Origin: Paenimyroides baculatum
Lineage (GTDB): Bacteria > Bacteroidota > Bacteroidia > Flavobacteriales > Flavobacteriaceae
Direction: 5' to 3'
Assembly: GCF_008629655.1 (NCBI RefSeq)
Contig: NZ_VWSG01000008.1
Location: 62,001-126,000 of the forward strand
DNA length: 64,000 nucleotides
Shown here one piece after another: positions 26,084 to 35,060 of this stretch (position 1 is the stretch's first letter; each line of letters starts with the position of its first letter). The notes beneath the pieces were generated by a model. It made no database searches and was not told where the DNA came from. It saw only the letters and a list, made by a program, of their open reading frames with translations. The position numbers were made by a program, and so were the translations under genes.

Positions 26084-27310
26084 ATGCTGGAAAAAGAAGA
26101 AATTAACTATGAAAAAGCTGTATTGGTAGGTATTATTACCCAAAATCAATCAGAAGAAAAGCTGCAGGAGTATTTAGATGAGTTGGAGTTTCTAACACAA
26201 ACCGCAGGTGGTGAAGTGGTAAAAAGGTTTACGCAAAAAATGGATAAACCAAACCCTAAAACATTTGTAGGAACAGGTAAGTTAGAAGAAATTGAACTTT
26301 ATATTAAAGAACACAAGATTGATACGTTGATCTTTGACGATGAATTATCACCGTCTCAACAAAAAAATCTATCACGCCAGTTAGACTGTAAGGTTTTAGA
26401 TCGAACCAATTTAATTTTGGATATTTTTGCGCAGCGTGCACAAACGTCGTACGCAAGAACACAGGTTGAACTGGCACAGTTTCAGTATTTATTACCGCGC
26501 TTAAGCGGAATGTGGACGCACTTAGAACGTCAGCGTGGTGGTATTGGTATGCGCGGACCTGGTGAAACCGAAATTGAAACCGACCGTCGAATTGTGCGTG
26601 ACCGTATTGCTTTGTTAAAAGAAAAAATCCGCACCATTGACAGACAAATGGCAGTACAACGCAGCAATCGCGGCGCTATGGTTCGTGTTTCGTTAGTTGG
26701 ATATACTAACGTTGGAAAATCTACTTTAATGAATGCTTTGGGTAAAAGCGAAGTTTTTGTTGAAAACAAATTATTTGCTACTTTGGATACTACCGTACGT
26801 AAAGTGGTGATTAAAAACCTGCCTTTTCTACTTTCTGATACTGTTGGTTTTATAAGAAAACTGCCTACACAGCTGGTAGAATCTTTTAAATCGACTTTAG
26901 ATGAAGTGCGCGAAGCAGACTTATTATTGCATGTGGTTGATATTTCGCATCCTGAATTTGAGGATCATATTGAATCGGTAAATCAAATTTTAAAGGATAT
27001 TAAAAGCGATGATAAAGAAACCATTATGATCTTTAATAAGATTGACACTTACAAAGCCGATAAATTCGATGAAGAAGATTTAACGATTGAGCGTACCTCT
27101 AAACATTATTCTATTAACGAGTGGAAAAACACGTGGATGAATAAAGTGGGTGAAAACAATGCCGTATTTATATCTGCAACAGAGAAACACAATTTTGAAG
27201 AATTACGCCATAAGGTTTACGAAGCTGTTAGACAGATTCATATTACCCGTTTTCCTTACAACAATTTCCTATATCCGGAATACACCGAAAACGATGCAAC
27301 AGAAGAATAA
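26084..27310 (+). CDS. hflX: Ribosome-associated GTPase HflX
   Basis: 408 residues. Splits and rescues stalled or hibernating ribosomes. The N-terminal HflX domain contains TFVGTGKLEEI and IFDDELSPSQQKNLSRQL, then the helical linker with GGIGMRGPGETEIETDRR, then the GTPase domain with G1 GYTNVGKST, G3 DTVGFIRKLP and G4 NKID. The order and length match the family. It lies on the opposite strand between a T9SS type B cargo gene and its presumed porP-ompA partners. Confidence 0.96.
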   Translation: MLEKEEINYEKAVLVGIITQNQSEEKLQEYLDELEFLTQTAGGEVVKRFTQKMDKPNPKTFVGTGKLEEIELYIKEHKIDTLIFDDELSPSQQKNLSRQLDCKVLDRTNLILDIFAQRAQTSYARTQVELAQFQYLLPRLSGMWTHLERQRGGIGMRGPGETEIETDRRIVRDRIALLKEKIRTIDRQMAVQRSNRGAMVRVSLVGYTNVGKSTLMNALGKSEVFVENKLFATLDTTVRKVVIKNLPFLLSDTVGFIRKLPTQLVESFKSTLDEVREADLLLHVVDISHPEFEDHIESVNQILKDIKSDDKETIMIFNKIDTYKADKFDEEDLTIERTSKHYSINEWKNTWMNKVGENNAVFISATEKHNFEELRHKVYEAVRQIHITRFPYNNFLYPEYTENDATEE

Positions 27311-27339
27311 AAAAAGAGGAACTTAAGTTCCTCTTTTTT
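27309..27339. terminator. Bidirectional terminator after hflX
   Basis: Stem AAAAAGAGGAAC/GTTCCTCTTTTT flanked by A- and T-runs; its right edge touches the stop codon of the convergent gene. Confidence 0.85.
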
Positions 27340-27767
27340 TATTTTGGCAATCTGCTTTTTAAGGTCTTCCATATTAAAGCAGCATCATATTTTTTTACAA
27401 GATCATTAAGCAGTTCAACAGCCAATTTACCTTCATTATTTAGTTTATTCTTCAAAACTATTAAATCATTGTAATTGTTTTTTGCTTGAACAGCATTAGT
27501 AAAATTTGTTTTAGAAATATTTTTTTCTAACCATTTTAGCGGATCTTTATTTTTTTTGAAACTTCTAACCGCTTTTGGTTCTTTAAACATCTTATAAAAA
27601 GAAGCTTCATCTTCATCTAATTTTTGTAAGTATTGTGCATCCCTACTATTTAAATATCTTAAATATTCTTTTTCGTATTTTAAGAACAATTCATCATTAA
27701 CTATTTCTGATTGTGCAAATGTATTTGTAGACACAATTAAAAATAATATATATATTATATTTTTCAT
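27339..27767 (-). CDS. Hypothetical exported protein
   Basis: 142 residues beginning MKNIIYILFLIVSTNTFAQ, a signal peptide ending in AQ, then a charged, helical mature region rich in Lys and Asn (KNKDPLKWLEKNISKTNF, ELLNDLVKKYDAALIWKTLK). No family recognised. It follows the T9SS type B gene by 26-35 bp on the same strand and may share its transcript. An alternative start three codons upstream (27776) is possible. Confidence 0.65.
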   Translation of the reverse strand: MKNIIYILFLIVSTNTFAQSEIVNDELFLKYEKEYLRYLNSRDAQYLQKLDEDEASFYKMFKEPKAVRSFKKNKDPLKWLEKNISKTNFTNAVQAKNNYNDLIVLKNKLNNEGKLAVELLNDLVKKYDAALIWKTLKSRLPK

Positions 27768-27802
27768 TTTAATCATTGTTTAAATAAATTAAAGGTTATC
27801 AA

Positions 27803-29635
27803 CTATTTCACCTCATACATTAATTGTATCCAATCTTGGTATTCGTAGTTTTTAGTTTTTACGTTTAAAAAATAGGTTCCAGAAGGTAAGATTTTCCCAC
27901 TAGAATCCTGTCCACTCCATTGTCTCTTATATCCTTTTCCGTGCTCATAAACTACTTTTCCGTAGCGGTTAAATACTTTTAATTCTACCACATTGTTATA
28001 TGTTAGATCTAAATAATCGTTATCACCATCGCCATTAGGAGAAATTCCTTTGGGAAAACTACAATTCTCTACAAACAAAAGAAAGGATTTTACATTTTCG
28101 CAACCATATTCATTAGTTTTCTTTATAGAAACTCGGTAATAACCAACTCTGTTTATTAATTGATTCTCAGATGGCTGAGGCATTGTTTCTACTACAAATT
28201 TCGCATCTTCATCTAATCGCTCTAATTTATAGTAAAATTCATCATCAGTTAAAACAGGTAATGTATATTCTTTACACAAATTTATATCTGTAGGAGTTTT
28301 AACTTCAACAGGTGCTTTAATAATTACTGCTTTTGCAATTTCAAAACAATCTGCTATTTCTGTTTCAACCCTAACATAGAATTCATTCTCACCCATTTCT
28401 ATAGGATATTCTCTTGGGTTTGTGATTTGTTTTGTTTTGTTTATAGCATCATCTTCCGTCGGATAATACAGGAACTTCAATTTAGCCAACTCTTCAGGGC
28501 TAACATCGGGTTGACCATCTTTGACCATTTGTGCAATTTCATTTAAATTGTAAGTATTTTGATTTTTATCACAAACTACTAAACGCTCTAATTCTATATC
28601 GCCTAAATCAATAGCAGGTCTAAACCTCACTTCATATTTATCAATTTCATCTATATCTTCTCCCTCACAATCAAATGGAATTATTTGTGCAGTTATTATC
28701 TTTTGTTTATCAATTACAACATCAAAAGGACCTTCGTTGTTACTCGCAATATTTCCGTCTACCAACCATTCCATTCTATACATATTTTCCCCACTTGGAG
28801 TAAAACGCCAAGATTGCTGAACTATATCAAATATTTGTAAGTTCTTTCCTGGTGCAGTATAAGCCTGTGTTCCATTAGCATTATTTATTCCCAAAATTGC
28901 CAGTCCATCATTTGTTAACGGACAACCATTATGTTGTGTAACAATTATGTCTATAAAGTTTGTTGTTTCGTGTAATGCAATTTGATGTGTTTGAGGCGGA
29001 ATTAAATTAGTAGGGCATGCAAGTGGATCCAACTGAAAAGCTAATTGATCAAAATAAGTAACTACAAAAACCCTACAAGGAGCTTCACCGTAAACAGCAT
29101 ACCTCACAGCACCCTGCATTCCTGTCATCCAGTGAGTATGCTTCCAAAACATAACAGTATTAGTAACACCGCCTGCATTTGCTGGAATAGTAAACGAAGG
29201 AGTATTACCACCTTGAGGAGTATCAATTTTATGGTTAATACCATCTGTGAATGATAGATATCCATTTGAATGAACAGATACTCTATCCCAAGTTTGATCA
29301 AAGAAACAAAATTTAAATGGTAAATTAATATCATTATCTCCCCTAATATCAACTACAGTACTATAAGGAATATCTGTACCTGTTGTTGGATATGCATTAA
29401 AAGGTATTTGTTCTACATCGTACATATTGGTACGGCGTATAGGTGCATTTATCGTTGGAGTAATTGTAACTTTTTGATCTACACAAACTACATACTGATC
29501 TGTATTTTCTAGGTAATAAGGGTTATTTTCAGGTAGTATTTTAACATCAAAACATGTTGGACCTGGGTCACTATTATCCTGAGCTGATACACTTACTGTA
29601 GACAAGAGCAGAAAGAAGAGTATTTTTCTAAACAT
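27803..29635 (-). CDS. T9SS type B cargo protein (gliding-motility-associated C-terminal domain)
   Basis: 610 residues. Signal peptide MFRKILFFLLLSTVSVSAQ, a long beta-rich body with a region near 95-250 (LPFKFCFFDQTWDRVSVHSNG, FIDIIVTQHNGCP) that is common in flavobacterial surface proteins, and a C-terminal type B sorting domain (about 525-610): FPKGISPNGDGDNDYLDL, VVELKVFNRYGKVVYE, WSGQDSSGKILPSGTYFLNV. Type B substrates leave through T9SS with the help of a PorP/SprF partner; the likely partner is encoded at 24907-25833. The protein is probably secreted or bound to the cell surface; its own activity is unknown. Confidence 0.92.
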   Translation of the reverse strand: MFRKILFFLLLSTVSVSAQDNSDPGPTCFDVKILPENNPYYLENTDQYVVCVDQKVTITPTINAPIRRTNMYDVEQIPFNAYPTTGTDIPYSTVVDIRGDNDINLPFKFCFFDQTWDRVSVHSNGYLSFTDGINHKIDTPQGGNTPSFTIPANAGGVTNTVMFWKHTHWMTGMQGAVRYAVYGEAPCRVFVVTYFDQLAFQLDPLACPTNLIPPQTHQIALHETTNFIDIIVTQHNGCPLTNDGLAILGINNANGTQAYTAPGKNLQIFDIVQQSWRFTPSGENMYRMEWLVDGNIASNNEGPFDVVIDKQKIITAQIIPFDCEGEDIDEIDKYEVRFRPAIDLGDIELERLVVCDKNQNTYNLNEIAQMVKDGQPDVSPEELAKLKFLYYPTEDDAINKTKQITNPREYPIEMGENEFYVRVETEIADCFEIAKAVIIKAPVEVKTPTDINLCKEYTLPVLTDDEFYYKLERLDEDAKFVVETMPQPSENQLINRVGYYRVSIKKTNEYGCENVKSFLLFVENCSFPKGISPNGDGDNDYLDLTYNNVVELKVFNRYGKVVYEHGKGYKRQWSGQDSSGKILPSGTYFLNVKTKNYEYQDWIQLMYEVK

Positions 29636-29694
29636 AATGATTAAATTAATATAATAATTCGTTAAATTTAGACAAATACTTTACAAAAACAAAA

Positions 29695-30549
29695 TTAAAA
29701 CATATAATTTAATCCTACACCTAAAGTATGACGTGTTTGAAAGCCTTTATATGCGTTGTCATCATACAATGCCTGAAATGTTAAATTTGTAGAAATATAC
29801 TTGTTAACCTTTAATACTGCGTTTAATTGATAATCAATATCAACATTTTGCGGATCTTCTAAATAATTACTGTAAAGGTTTAAAATATTTTCAATGGTAA
29901 AGTTTTCCATTACCTGTACTTTATAGTATGCATTTACTGCTGCACCCATTTCAAAACGAACATCCTTTCCTTGCTCTACACCAAACGATTCACCAAAATC
30001 TGTGAAATGCTTGTGTACAAAAATAAAACGTGCGGTTGCCGGTGCTATGTTCACTTTTAGATTGTCGTTCTTTTTCCAAAGCATACCTAAACCTGTTTGC
30101 CAGTAAGCCGGCGACATAAAATGCGAAATACGTTCGGTTTCATCTTTTGGGTTCAAACCCGTATCAAACTGTGTTTTAAAATTGGTAAAAGCAGAGTAGT
30201 ACCATTCACCTTGGGCTTTTTTCCCCAAGATGGAATTAACTTCCAATCGGTCATCAGTTTTTCTCTGTTCTTCGCCTTTTAATTTATTGATACCGTACAT
30301 GGCGATAAACTTGTTATCCCAAACCCAATCATCTTTTTTGTAGTTGATATCGTAATTTATCGAACCATTAATTGCTAGGTTATTAGATCCACCAGCTTGC
30401 CACTGTGAAAAACTTGACTGACTACCCAAAACAGCAATTGTTCCTTTTTTAATCCAATAGGTAGTATCTTTTACAACTTGAACAGTTTCGGTTTGTGCAT
30501 AAAAAATCTGACTGATTAAAAATGCACTCAATAAAATAATCTTTTTCAT
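29695..30549 (-). CDS. DUF3078 outer-membrane protein
   Basis: 284 residues: signal peptide ending YAQ (residue 19), then the DUF3078 hallmark (GTIAVLGSQSSFSQWQAGGSN and YDINYKKDDWVWDNKFIAMYG) and repeated amphipathic strands that end in GLNYMF, an outer-membrane barrel ending. Family members are Bacteroidota-specific and uncharacterised. It follows the DUF2480 gene by 19 bp on the same strand, so it may be the last gene of the sufS-sufE transcript. Confidence 0.85.
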   Translation of the reverse strand: MKKIILLSAFLISQIFYAQTETVQVVKDTTYWIKKGTIAVLGSQSSFSQWQAGGSNNLAINGSINYDINYKKDDWVWDNKFIAMYGINKLKGEEQRKTDDRLEVNSILGKKAQGEWYYSAFTNFKTQFDTGLNPKDETERISHFMSPAYWQTGLGMLWKKNDNLKVNIAPATARFIFVHKHFTDFGESFGVEQGKDVRFEMGAAVNAYYKVQVMENFTIENILNLYSNYLEDPQNVDIDYQLNAVLKVNKYISTNLTFQALYDDNAYKGFQTRHTLGVGLNYMF

Positions 30550-30568
30550 AGTCTATTTTTTTTAATTG

Positions 30569-31078
30569 CTATTTCTTTCTTTTGAAGATAGGCACTGCGG
30601 AACAAGCTTCGCCAAACATGATAGATCGTGCGTGATTTATCATTTTTTGAGTTGCCATAACGTAACCTTCTTCTGGAATTGGTTTTTTAGAACATCCTTT
30701 TATAATTACCGGCTGATTATCGTAAGCAGAAAAATCTAACTTATCAATTAATTGCTGATAATAGGTAATCATTAACTGATCTAACGATCCCTGAACGACT
30801 GTTTTTGCGAACGGTTGCACATACGACGATACCAACATGAATGCCCACGATGGTAAAATAGCATCGGTTGTGCAGGTTAACGCTACCAATTTATCCTGAT
30901 AAACGGTAAAATCGAAATTTTTCAAGGCATCTCTAAATTCTTTTTCTTTTAGAATGAATCCTTGAAAAAGCCATTGCGATATATCTAAAACAACACGTTC
31001 TTCGGCAGGATAATAATCTTCTAAATCGAAAATTACCAAACTGCTTTGTGCTACTTTATTTACAATTTCATCTTCCAT
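30569..31078 (-). CDS. DUF2480 family protein
   Basis: 169 residues starting MEDEIVNKVAQSSLVIFDLEDYYP, the opening of the Bacteroidota DUF2480 family, which is regularly found in suf clusters. Conserved wording includes ISQWLFQGFILKEKEFR, LTCTTDAILPSWAFML and IIKGCSKKPIPEEGYV, with cysteines in both latter blocks and Ala-Cys near the C-terminus, compatible with a link to Fe-S cluster assembly (inference). The open frame continues to 31135 but that overlaps the upstream gene; the ATG at 31078 is 2 bp after its stop. Confidence 0.85.
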   Translation of the reverse strand: MEDEIVNKVAQSSLVIFDLEDYYPAEERVVLDISQWLFQGFILKEKEFRDALKNFDFTVYQDKLVALTCTTDAILPSWAFMLVSSYVQPFAKTVVQGSLDQLMITYYQQLIDKLDFSAYDNQPVIIKGCSKKPIPEEGYVMATQKMINHARSIMFGEACSAVPIFKRKK

Positions 31079-31080
31079 TT

Positions 31081-31404
31081 TTATAACATTCCAAGTTCCA
31101 GTTTTGCTTCTTCGCTCATCATGTCTTTTTCCCAAGGGGGATCAAACGTTAATTCGATCTCTACTTCTTTCACCATATTAATAGAGCTTACTTTTTCTTT
31201 CACTTCCATTGGCAATGTTTCTGCAACGGGGCAGTTTGGTGAGGTCAGTGTCATTAATATTTTTACGTCGTAATTTTCGTTCACGAAAACGTCGTAAATT
31301 AATCCTAATTCGTAAATATCAACCGGAATTTCGGGATCGAATATTGTTTTTAAGGTTCTAACAATATTTTCACCTAAGTCGTTTACATCTATTTGTTCTT
31401 CCAT
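31081..31404 (-). CDS. SUF-associated DUF59 (MIP18-family) protein, SufT-like
   Basis: 107 residues from MEEQIDVNDLG, 4 bp past the sufE stop. The MIP18/DUF59 signature is present: FDPEIPVDIYELGLIYD, then LTSPNCPVAETLP with the conserved Cys, and ELTFDPPWEKDMMSEEAK. Such proteins help mature or deliver Fe-S clusters. A start at 31434 would overlap sufE by 26 bases and is also possible. Confidence 0.9.
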   Translation of the reverse strand: MEEQIDVNDLGENIVRTLKTIFDPEIPVDIYELGLIYDVFVNENYDVKILMTLTSPNCPVAETLPMEVKEKVSSINMVKEVEIELTFDPPWEKDMMSEEAKLELGML

Positions 31405-31408
31405 ATCA

Positions 31409-31825
31409 TCAGTTGGCTTGAAGGGCGATTGCATATAATTTTATTTGTTTTAGCATTGATACCAGTCCGTTGGCACGCGTAGGCGACAAATGTTCTTTCA
31501 GTCCGATTTCATCGATAAAAGACGTATCGGCATTCATTACATCGACCGCTTTTTGATCTGAAAACGTTCTTATTAAAATAGCAATGATTCCTTTGGTAAG
31601 AATTGCATCGCTATCGGCAGTAAAAACAATTTTATTGTCGTTTTTTTCGGCGTGTAACCATACTTTTGACTGGCATCCGCGGATTAAATTTTCTTCTACT
31701 TTATATTGATCTTCTATTAAAGGAAGTGATTTCCCTAGTTCAATGATGTATTCGTAACGTTGCATCCAATCATCGAACATTGCAAATTCATCTACTATTT
31801 CTTCCTGTATTTCTTTAATTGTCAT
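31409..31825 (-). CDS. sufE: Cysteine desulfuration protein SufE
   Basis: 138 residues. Takes persulfide sulfur from SufS through Cys51 in LIRGCQSKVW and boosts its activity. The neighbouring SDAILTKGIIAILIRTFSDQ and late SPTRANGLVSMLKQIKLYA match SufE. It is downstream of sufS by 79 bp; that spacer contains GTTTAAGG-type repeats. Confidence 0.94.
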   Translation of the reverse strand: MTIKEIQEEIVDEFAMFDDWMQRYEYIIELGKSLPLIEDQYKVEENLIRGCQSKVWLHAEKNDNKIVFTADSDAILTKGIIAILIRTFSDQKAVDVMNADTSFIDEIGLKEHLSPTRANGLVSMLKQIKLYAIALQAN

Positions 31826-31852
31826 TTGTTCTTGTTTAACGTTTTTTTTGTT

Positions 31853-31900
31853 TAAGGTTTAAGGTTTTAGAGACTTTCGACATTTGACGTTAAGACTTTA
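31853..31900. repeat. GTTTAAGG-type repeat in sufS-sufE spacer
   Basis: Two GTTTAAGG units followed by a degenerate region with CATTTGACGTTAAGACTTTACC. Same style as the four other suf spacer repeats. Confidence 0.5.
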
Positions 31901-31904
31901 CCTA

Positions 31905-33122
31905 CTATTGCAACATCATTTGCGCTTTTTTCAACGCTTCGATCATTGCATCAATTTCTTCCTTGGTGTTGTAAAATGCGAACGATGCGCGAATGGTTCC
32001 GGGAATATCGAAATAATTCATAATGGGTTGTGCACAGTGATGCCCTGTACGAACGGCGATTCCCAATTTATCAATAATTGCACCGACATCGTACGGATGA
32101 ATTCCTTTAAAATTAAATGAAATTACCGATGCTTTTTCTGCCGTTGTTCCATAAAATTCAATTCCTTCCAACTTACTTAACTGTTGCATTCCGTAATCTA
32201 ACAATTCCTGTTCGTAAGCCGCAATGTTATCAAAACCAATTTCGTTTAAATAATCAATTGCAACGCCCAACACAATACCGCCAGCAATGTTTGGTGTACC
32301 GGCTTCGAATTTATGTGGCAAACAAGCGTAAGTAGTTTTTTCAAAAGTAACTTCCTTGATCATTTCACCACCACCCTGATACGGCGGCAGTTTGTTTAAC
32401 CACGCTTCTTTTCCATACAGAATTCCTGTTCCGGTTGGTCCGCCAATTTTATGACCCGAAAAAACGTAGAAATCGCAATCCAGCTCCTGAACATCGGGTT
32501 TTAAATGTGGTGTTGCCTGTGCACCGTCGATTAAAACGGCAGCACCTACTTGGTGTGCTTTTTCTATAATAAATTTTACGGGATTCACTACGCCCAACGC
32601 ATTTGATATATGGTTAACCGCAACAATTTTGGTGTTTTCTGTCAACAGGTTTTGATACGCTTCCATATCCAAAGAACCATTCTGCAACATTGGAATCACT
32701 TTTAAAGTCGCACCCGAGCGTTCGCACGCAAACTGCCAAGGCACAATGTTAGAATGATGTTCCAAATGCGAAACAATTACCTCATCGCCTTGTTTTAAGA
32801 TCTGACCAAAACCGTTTGCTACCAGATTTATTCCGAAGGTTGTGCCTGATGTAAACAAAACTTCGAAACTATTTTTAGCATTGATATGTTTTTGGATTTT
32901 TATGCGTGATTCTTCATAAGCATCGGTTGCAACCTGACTTAAATGATGCACGCCACGGTGTATGTTTGCATTGATTTCACTGTAGTATTTTACTTCGGCA
33001 TCAATAACAACTTGCGGTTTTTGCGATGTAGCGGCATTATCAAAATACACCAGCGGTTTTCCGTTCACCTGCTGATGAAGTATAGGAAACTGACTTCGTA
33101 TTTTATTTATATCGAACTTCAT
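31905..33122 (-). CDS. sufS: Cysteine desulfurase SufS
   Basis: 405 residues, group II PLP-dependent desulfurase that supplies sulfur for Fe-S assembly. Visible are LVYFDNAATSQKP, HLEHHSNIVPW, the PLP-lysine block FYVFSGHKIGGPTG and the catalytic-cysteine loop RTGHHCAQPIM. The open frame extends to 33149 but the promoter -7 box starts at 33147, so MKFDINK at 33122 is the start. Note the gene order: sufS is separated from sufD by a gene on the other strand. Confidence 0.96.
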   Translation of the reverse strand: MKFDINKIRSQFPILHQQVNGKPLVYFDNAATSQKPQVVIDAEVKYYSEINANIHRGVHHLSQVATDAYEESRIKIQKHINAKNSFEVLFTSGTTFGINLVANGFGQILKQGDEVIVSHLEHHSNIVPWQFACERSGATLKVIPMLQNGSLDMEAYQNLLTENTKIVAVNHISNALGVVNPVKFIIEKAHQVGAAVLIDGAQATPHLKPDVQELDCDFYVFSGHKIGGPTGTGILYGKEAWLNKLPPYQGGGEMIKEVTFEKTTYACLPHKFEAGTPNIAGGIVLGVAIDYLNEIGFDNIAAYEQELLDYGMQQLSKLEGIEFYGTTAEKASVISFNFKGIHPYDVGAIIDKLGIAVRTGHHCAQPIMNYFDIPGTIRASFAFYNTKEEIDAMIEALKKAQMMLQ

Positions 33123-33146
33123 AGAAACTTCTAAAAAAAATTTATA

Positions 33147-33154
33147 CAAAGATA
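33147..33154 (-). promoter_or_regulatory. -7 box of sufS promoter
   Basis: Exact minus-strand TAnnTTTG (TATCTTTG), predicted transcription start about 18 bases before the sufS ATG. It shows that sufS-sufE has its own promoter. Confidence 0.5.
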
Positions 33155-33302
33155 CTAATATTAAATCAGACGAAAGAAAGATTGAAATTGGAATTTAGAA
33201 TGGTTGTAAATAAAACTATCGATTTATTTACATGTTATTTTATCATTTGTAAAAGGAAAACGCGTTGAAGTTTCAGACCTTTGTATCAATAAAATTTAAA
33301 TC

Positions 33303-33632
33303 ATGAGTTGGATTATTTTAATTGTTGCCGGATTATTCGAAGTGCTGTTTACAACCTGTTTAGGAAAAGCCAAAGAATTATCGGGAACCGAAGCTTACGG
33401 CTGGTATGCAGGCTTTGTAATTTCATTAATTATAAGCATGGGCTTGTTAATGAAAGCTACCGAAACATTGCCACTTGGAACGGCTTATGCTGTTTGGACA
33501 GGTATTGGAGCAGTGGGAACTGTAATTGTAGGAATTCTTGTTTTTAAAGATCCTGCTACTTTTTGGCGCGTGTTTTTTATTACAACGCTTATTGGATCTA
33601 TCATTGGATTAAAAGCTGTTTCTGCACATTAA
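33303..33632 (+). CDS. gdx: SMR-family guanidinium-type exporter (SugE/Gdx)
   Basis: 109 residues, four transmembrane helices, with the essential Glu13 in AGLFEV. The stretch LPLGTAYAVWTGIGAVGTVIVGI in helix 3 (GTAYAVWTGIGAVG) and GLKAVSA at the end resemble the SugE/Gdx branch, which exports guanidinium, more than the EmrE drug-export branch. SMR proteins work as dimers in the inner membrane; only one SMR gene is here, so a homodimer is expected. No guanidine riboswitch is recognisable in the 148-bp upstream region. It sits on the plus strand in the middle of the otherwise minus-strand suf locus. Confidence 0.85.
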   Translation: MSWIILIVAGLFEVLFTTCLGKAKELSGTEAYGWYAGFVISLIISMGLLMKATETLPLGTAYAVWTGIGAVGTVIVGILVFKDPATFWRVFFITTLIGSIIGLKAVSAH

Positions 33633-33660
33633 AAAAGACTTCTTTTCAGAAGTCTTTTTT
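33631..33660. terminator. Bidirectional terminator between gdx and sufD
   Basis: Stem AAAAAAGACTTCT/AGAAGTCTTTTTT with loop TTTC, shared by convergent genes. Confidence 0.9.
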
Positions 33661-33668
33661 AATTTTTT

Positions 33669-34979
33669 CTATATATCAAACCCAATGTTAACACCCAGTT
33701 TCATTGAGATTAGTTTTTGAAGTTTCAATTGCAGATCAGGAATGGCAACCGATTTTAAAACCTCATCGGTAAACGCATACATCAACAACGCTTTGGCTTC
33801 TTTTTTAGGGATACCGCGCTGCTGCATATAGAACATCGCAGAATCGTCTAACTGACCAATGGTACAACCGTGCGAACATTTTACATCATCGGCAAAAATT
33901 TCTAATTGCGGTTTGGTGTTCAAGGTAGCTTTATCTGTCAGTAAAATATTGTTGTTCTGCTGAAAAGCATCGGTTTTTTGAGCGATTTTATCTACATAAA
34001 TCTTTCCGTTGAAAACCCCGGTTGATCTATCATCATAAATTCCTTTATAGTTTTGATGCGATTCACAGTTTGGTTCTTCATGGCTCACCAATGTATAATG
34101 ATCCACATGTTGTTTTTCGCCAATAATAGTAATTCCTTTTAAAGTAGAATCAATACGTTCACCTCGCTGATAGAAATTCAAATTGTTTCTGGTGATGTTT
34201 CCACCAAACGAAAAAGTATGAACGGATACGCGACTTTCCTGTTTTTGCTCGATATAGGTATTATCAACCAAATCAGCAGTCAGTAAATCGTTTTGTAACT
34301 TGTAATAATCAACAATGGCACGTTTTGCAGCATAAATTTCGGTTACACTGTTTGTAAGCATTGGCAATTCTGACAAAGACTGATGGCGTTCGATGATCTG
34401 AACATGTGCATTTTCGCCTACAATTACCAAATTTCTTGGCTGAACAAAGTTTGACGCTCCGGTTGTGAAATACAAAATCTCGATCGGTTTTTGTACCACA
34501 GTCGATTTAGGAATATTGATGTAGGCTCCTTCTAAAGAATATGCCGTATTCAAATTCGTTAAACTGTCTTCTTTGTTTGCAATCTGATTAAAATACGTGT
34601 CGATAACCATTTTGTATTTAGGCTTTGTTAATGCCGACGACATTAAGCAAACATCTAAACCATCGTGCGTGGTTGATGACAAATGCGATGAAAAAACACC
34701 GTTGATAAAAACCACTTTATAGGTATCAACATCGTTTAAAAAATACTTTTTAACGTCTTTCCAATCAACAGCTGTTTCGTTTTTAGGAAGAATATTGAAA
34801 TCGTTTGCCAATATGGCATTTAACGACGTGTATTTCCAAGCTTCTTCTCTTTTTGTAGGAAATCCTTTATTTTCGAACACCTTTAAAGCATCGGTACGCA
34901 CATCGTGCAAGGTTGAGTTTATATCTACCTTTTGTTCAAATGCTAAAAATGATGATAATAATTTTTCTTTTAAATCCAT
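33669..34979 (-). CDS. sufD: Fe-S cluster assembly protein SufD
   Basis: 436 residues. Partner of SufB and SufC in the scaffold complex. N-terminal helices (GFPTKREEAWKYTSL near residue 40) are followed by the beta-helix core and the SufB/D C-terminal signature (ETKPQ-like TKPQLEIFADDVKCSHGCTIG with the conserved Cys-His block, then MQQRGIPKKEAKALLMYAF). 81 bp of repeat-filled spacer separate it from sufC. Confidence 0.95.
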   Translation of the reverse strand: MDLKEKLLSSFLAFEQKVDINSTLHDVRTDALKVFENKGFPTKREEAWKYTSLNAILANDFNILPKNETAVDWKDVKKYFLNDVDTYKVVFINGVFSSHLSSTTHDGLDVCLMSSALTKPKYKMVIDTYFNQIANKEDSLTNLNTAYSLEGAYINIPKSTVVQKPIEILYFTTGASNFVQPRNLVIVGENAHVQIIERHQSLSELPMLTNSVTEIYAAKRAIVDYYKLQNDLLTADLVDNTYIEQKQESRVSVHTFSFGGNITRNNLNFYQRGERIDSTLKGITIIGEKQHVDHYTLVSHEEPNCESHQNYKGIYDDRSTGVFNGKIYVDKIAQKTDAFQQNNNILLTDKATLNTKPQLEIFADDVKCSHGCTIGQLDDSAMFYMQQRGIPKKEAKALLMYAFTDEVLKSVAIPDLQLKLQKLISMKLGVNIGFDI

Positions 34980-34985
34980 TATTTG

Positions 34986-35056
34986 CTTTGTTTAAAGTTT
35001 AAAGTTTGTTTTGTTTAAAGTTTGAACCTTAAACATTGAACTTTAAACCATTTAAA
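34986..35056. repeat. GTTTAAAG direct and inverted repeats, sufC-sufD spacer
   Basis: GTTTAAAGTTTAAAG, then GTTTAAAGTTTGAACC, then inverted GAACTTTAAAC and ATTTAAAC. The inverted units can form a hairpin in the transcript between sufC and sufD. Confidence 0.7.
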
Positions 35057-35060
35057 CTAA

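Noticed and set aside
33155..33302. Possible guanidine riboswitch in front of the Gdx-type gene
   Set aside because: No guanidine-I, II or III consensus block (such as ACGR hairpins) was seen in the leader; only AT-rich sequence and a weak promoter-like match.
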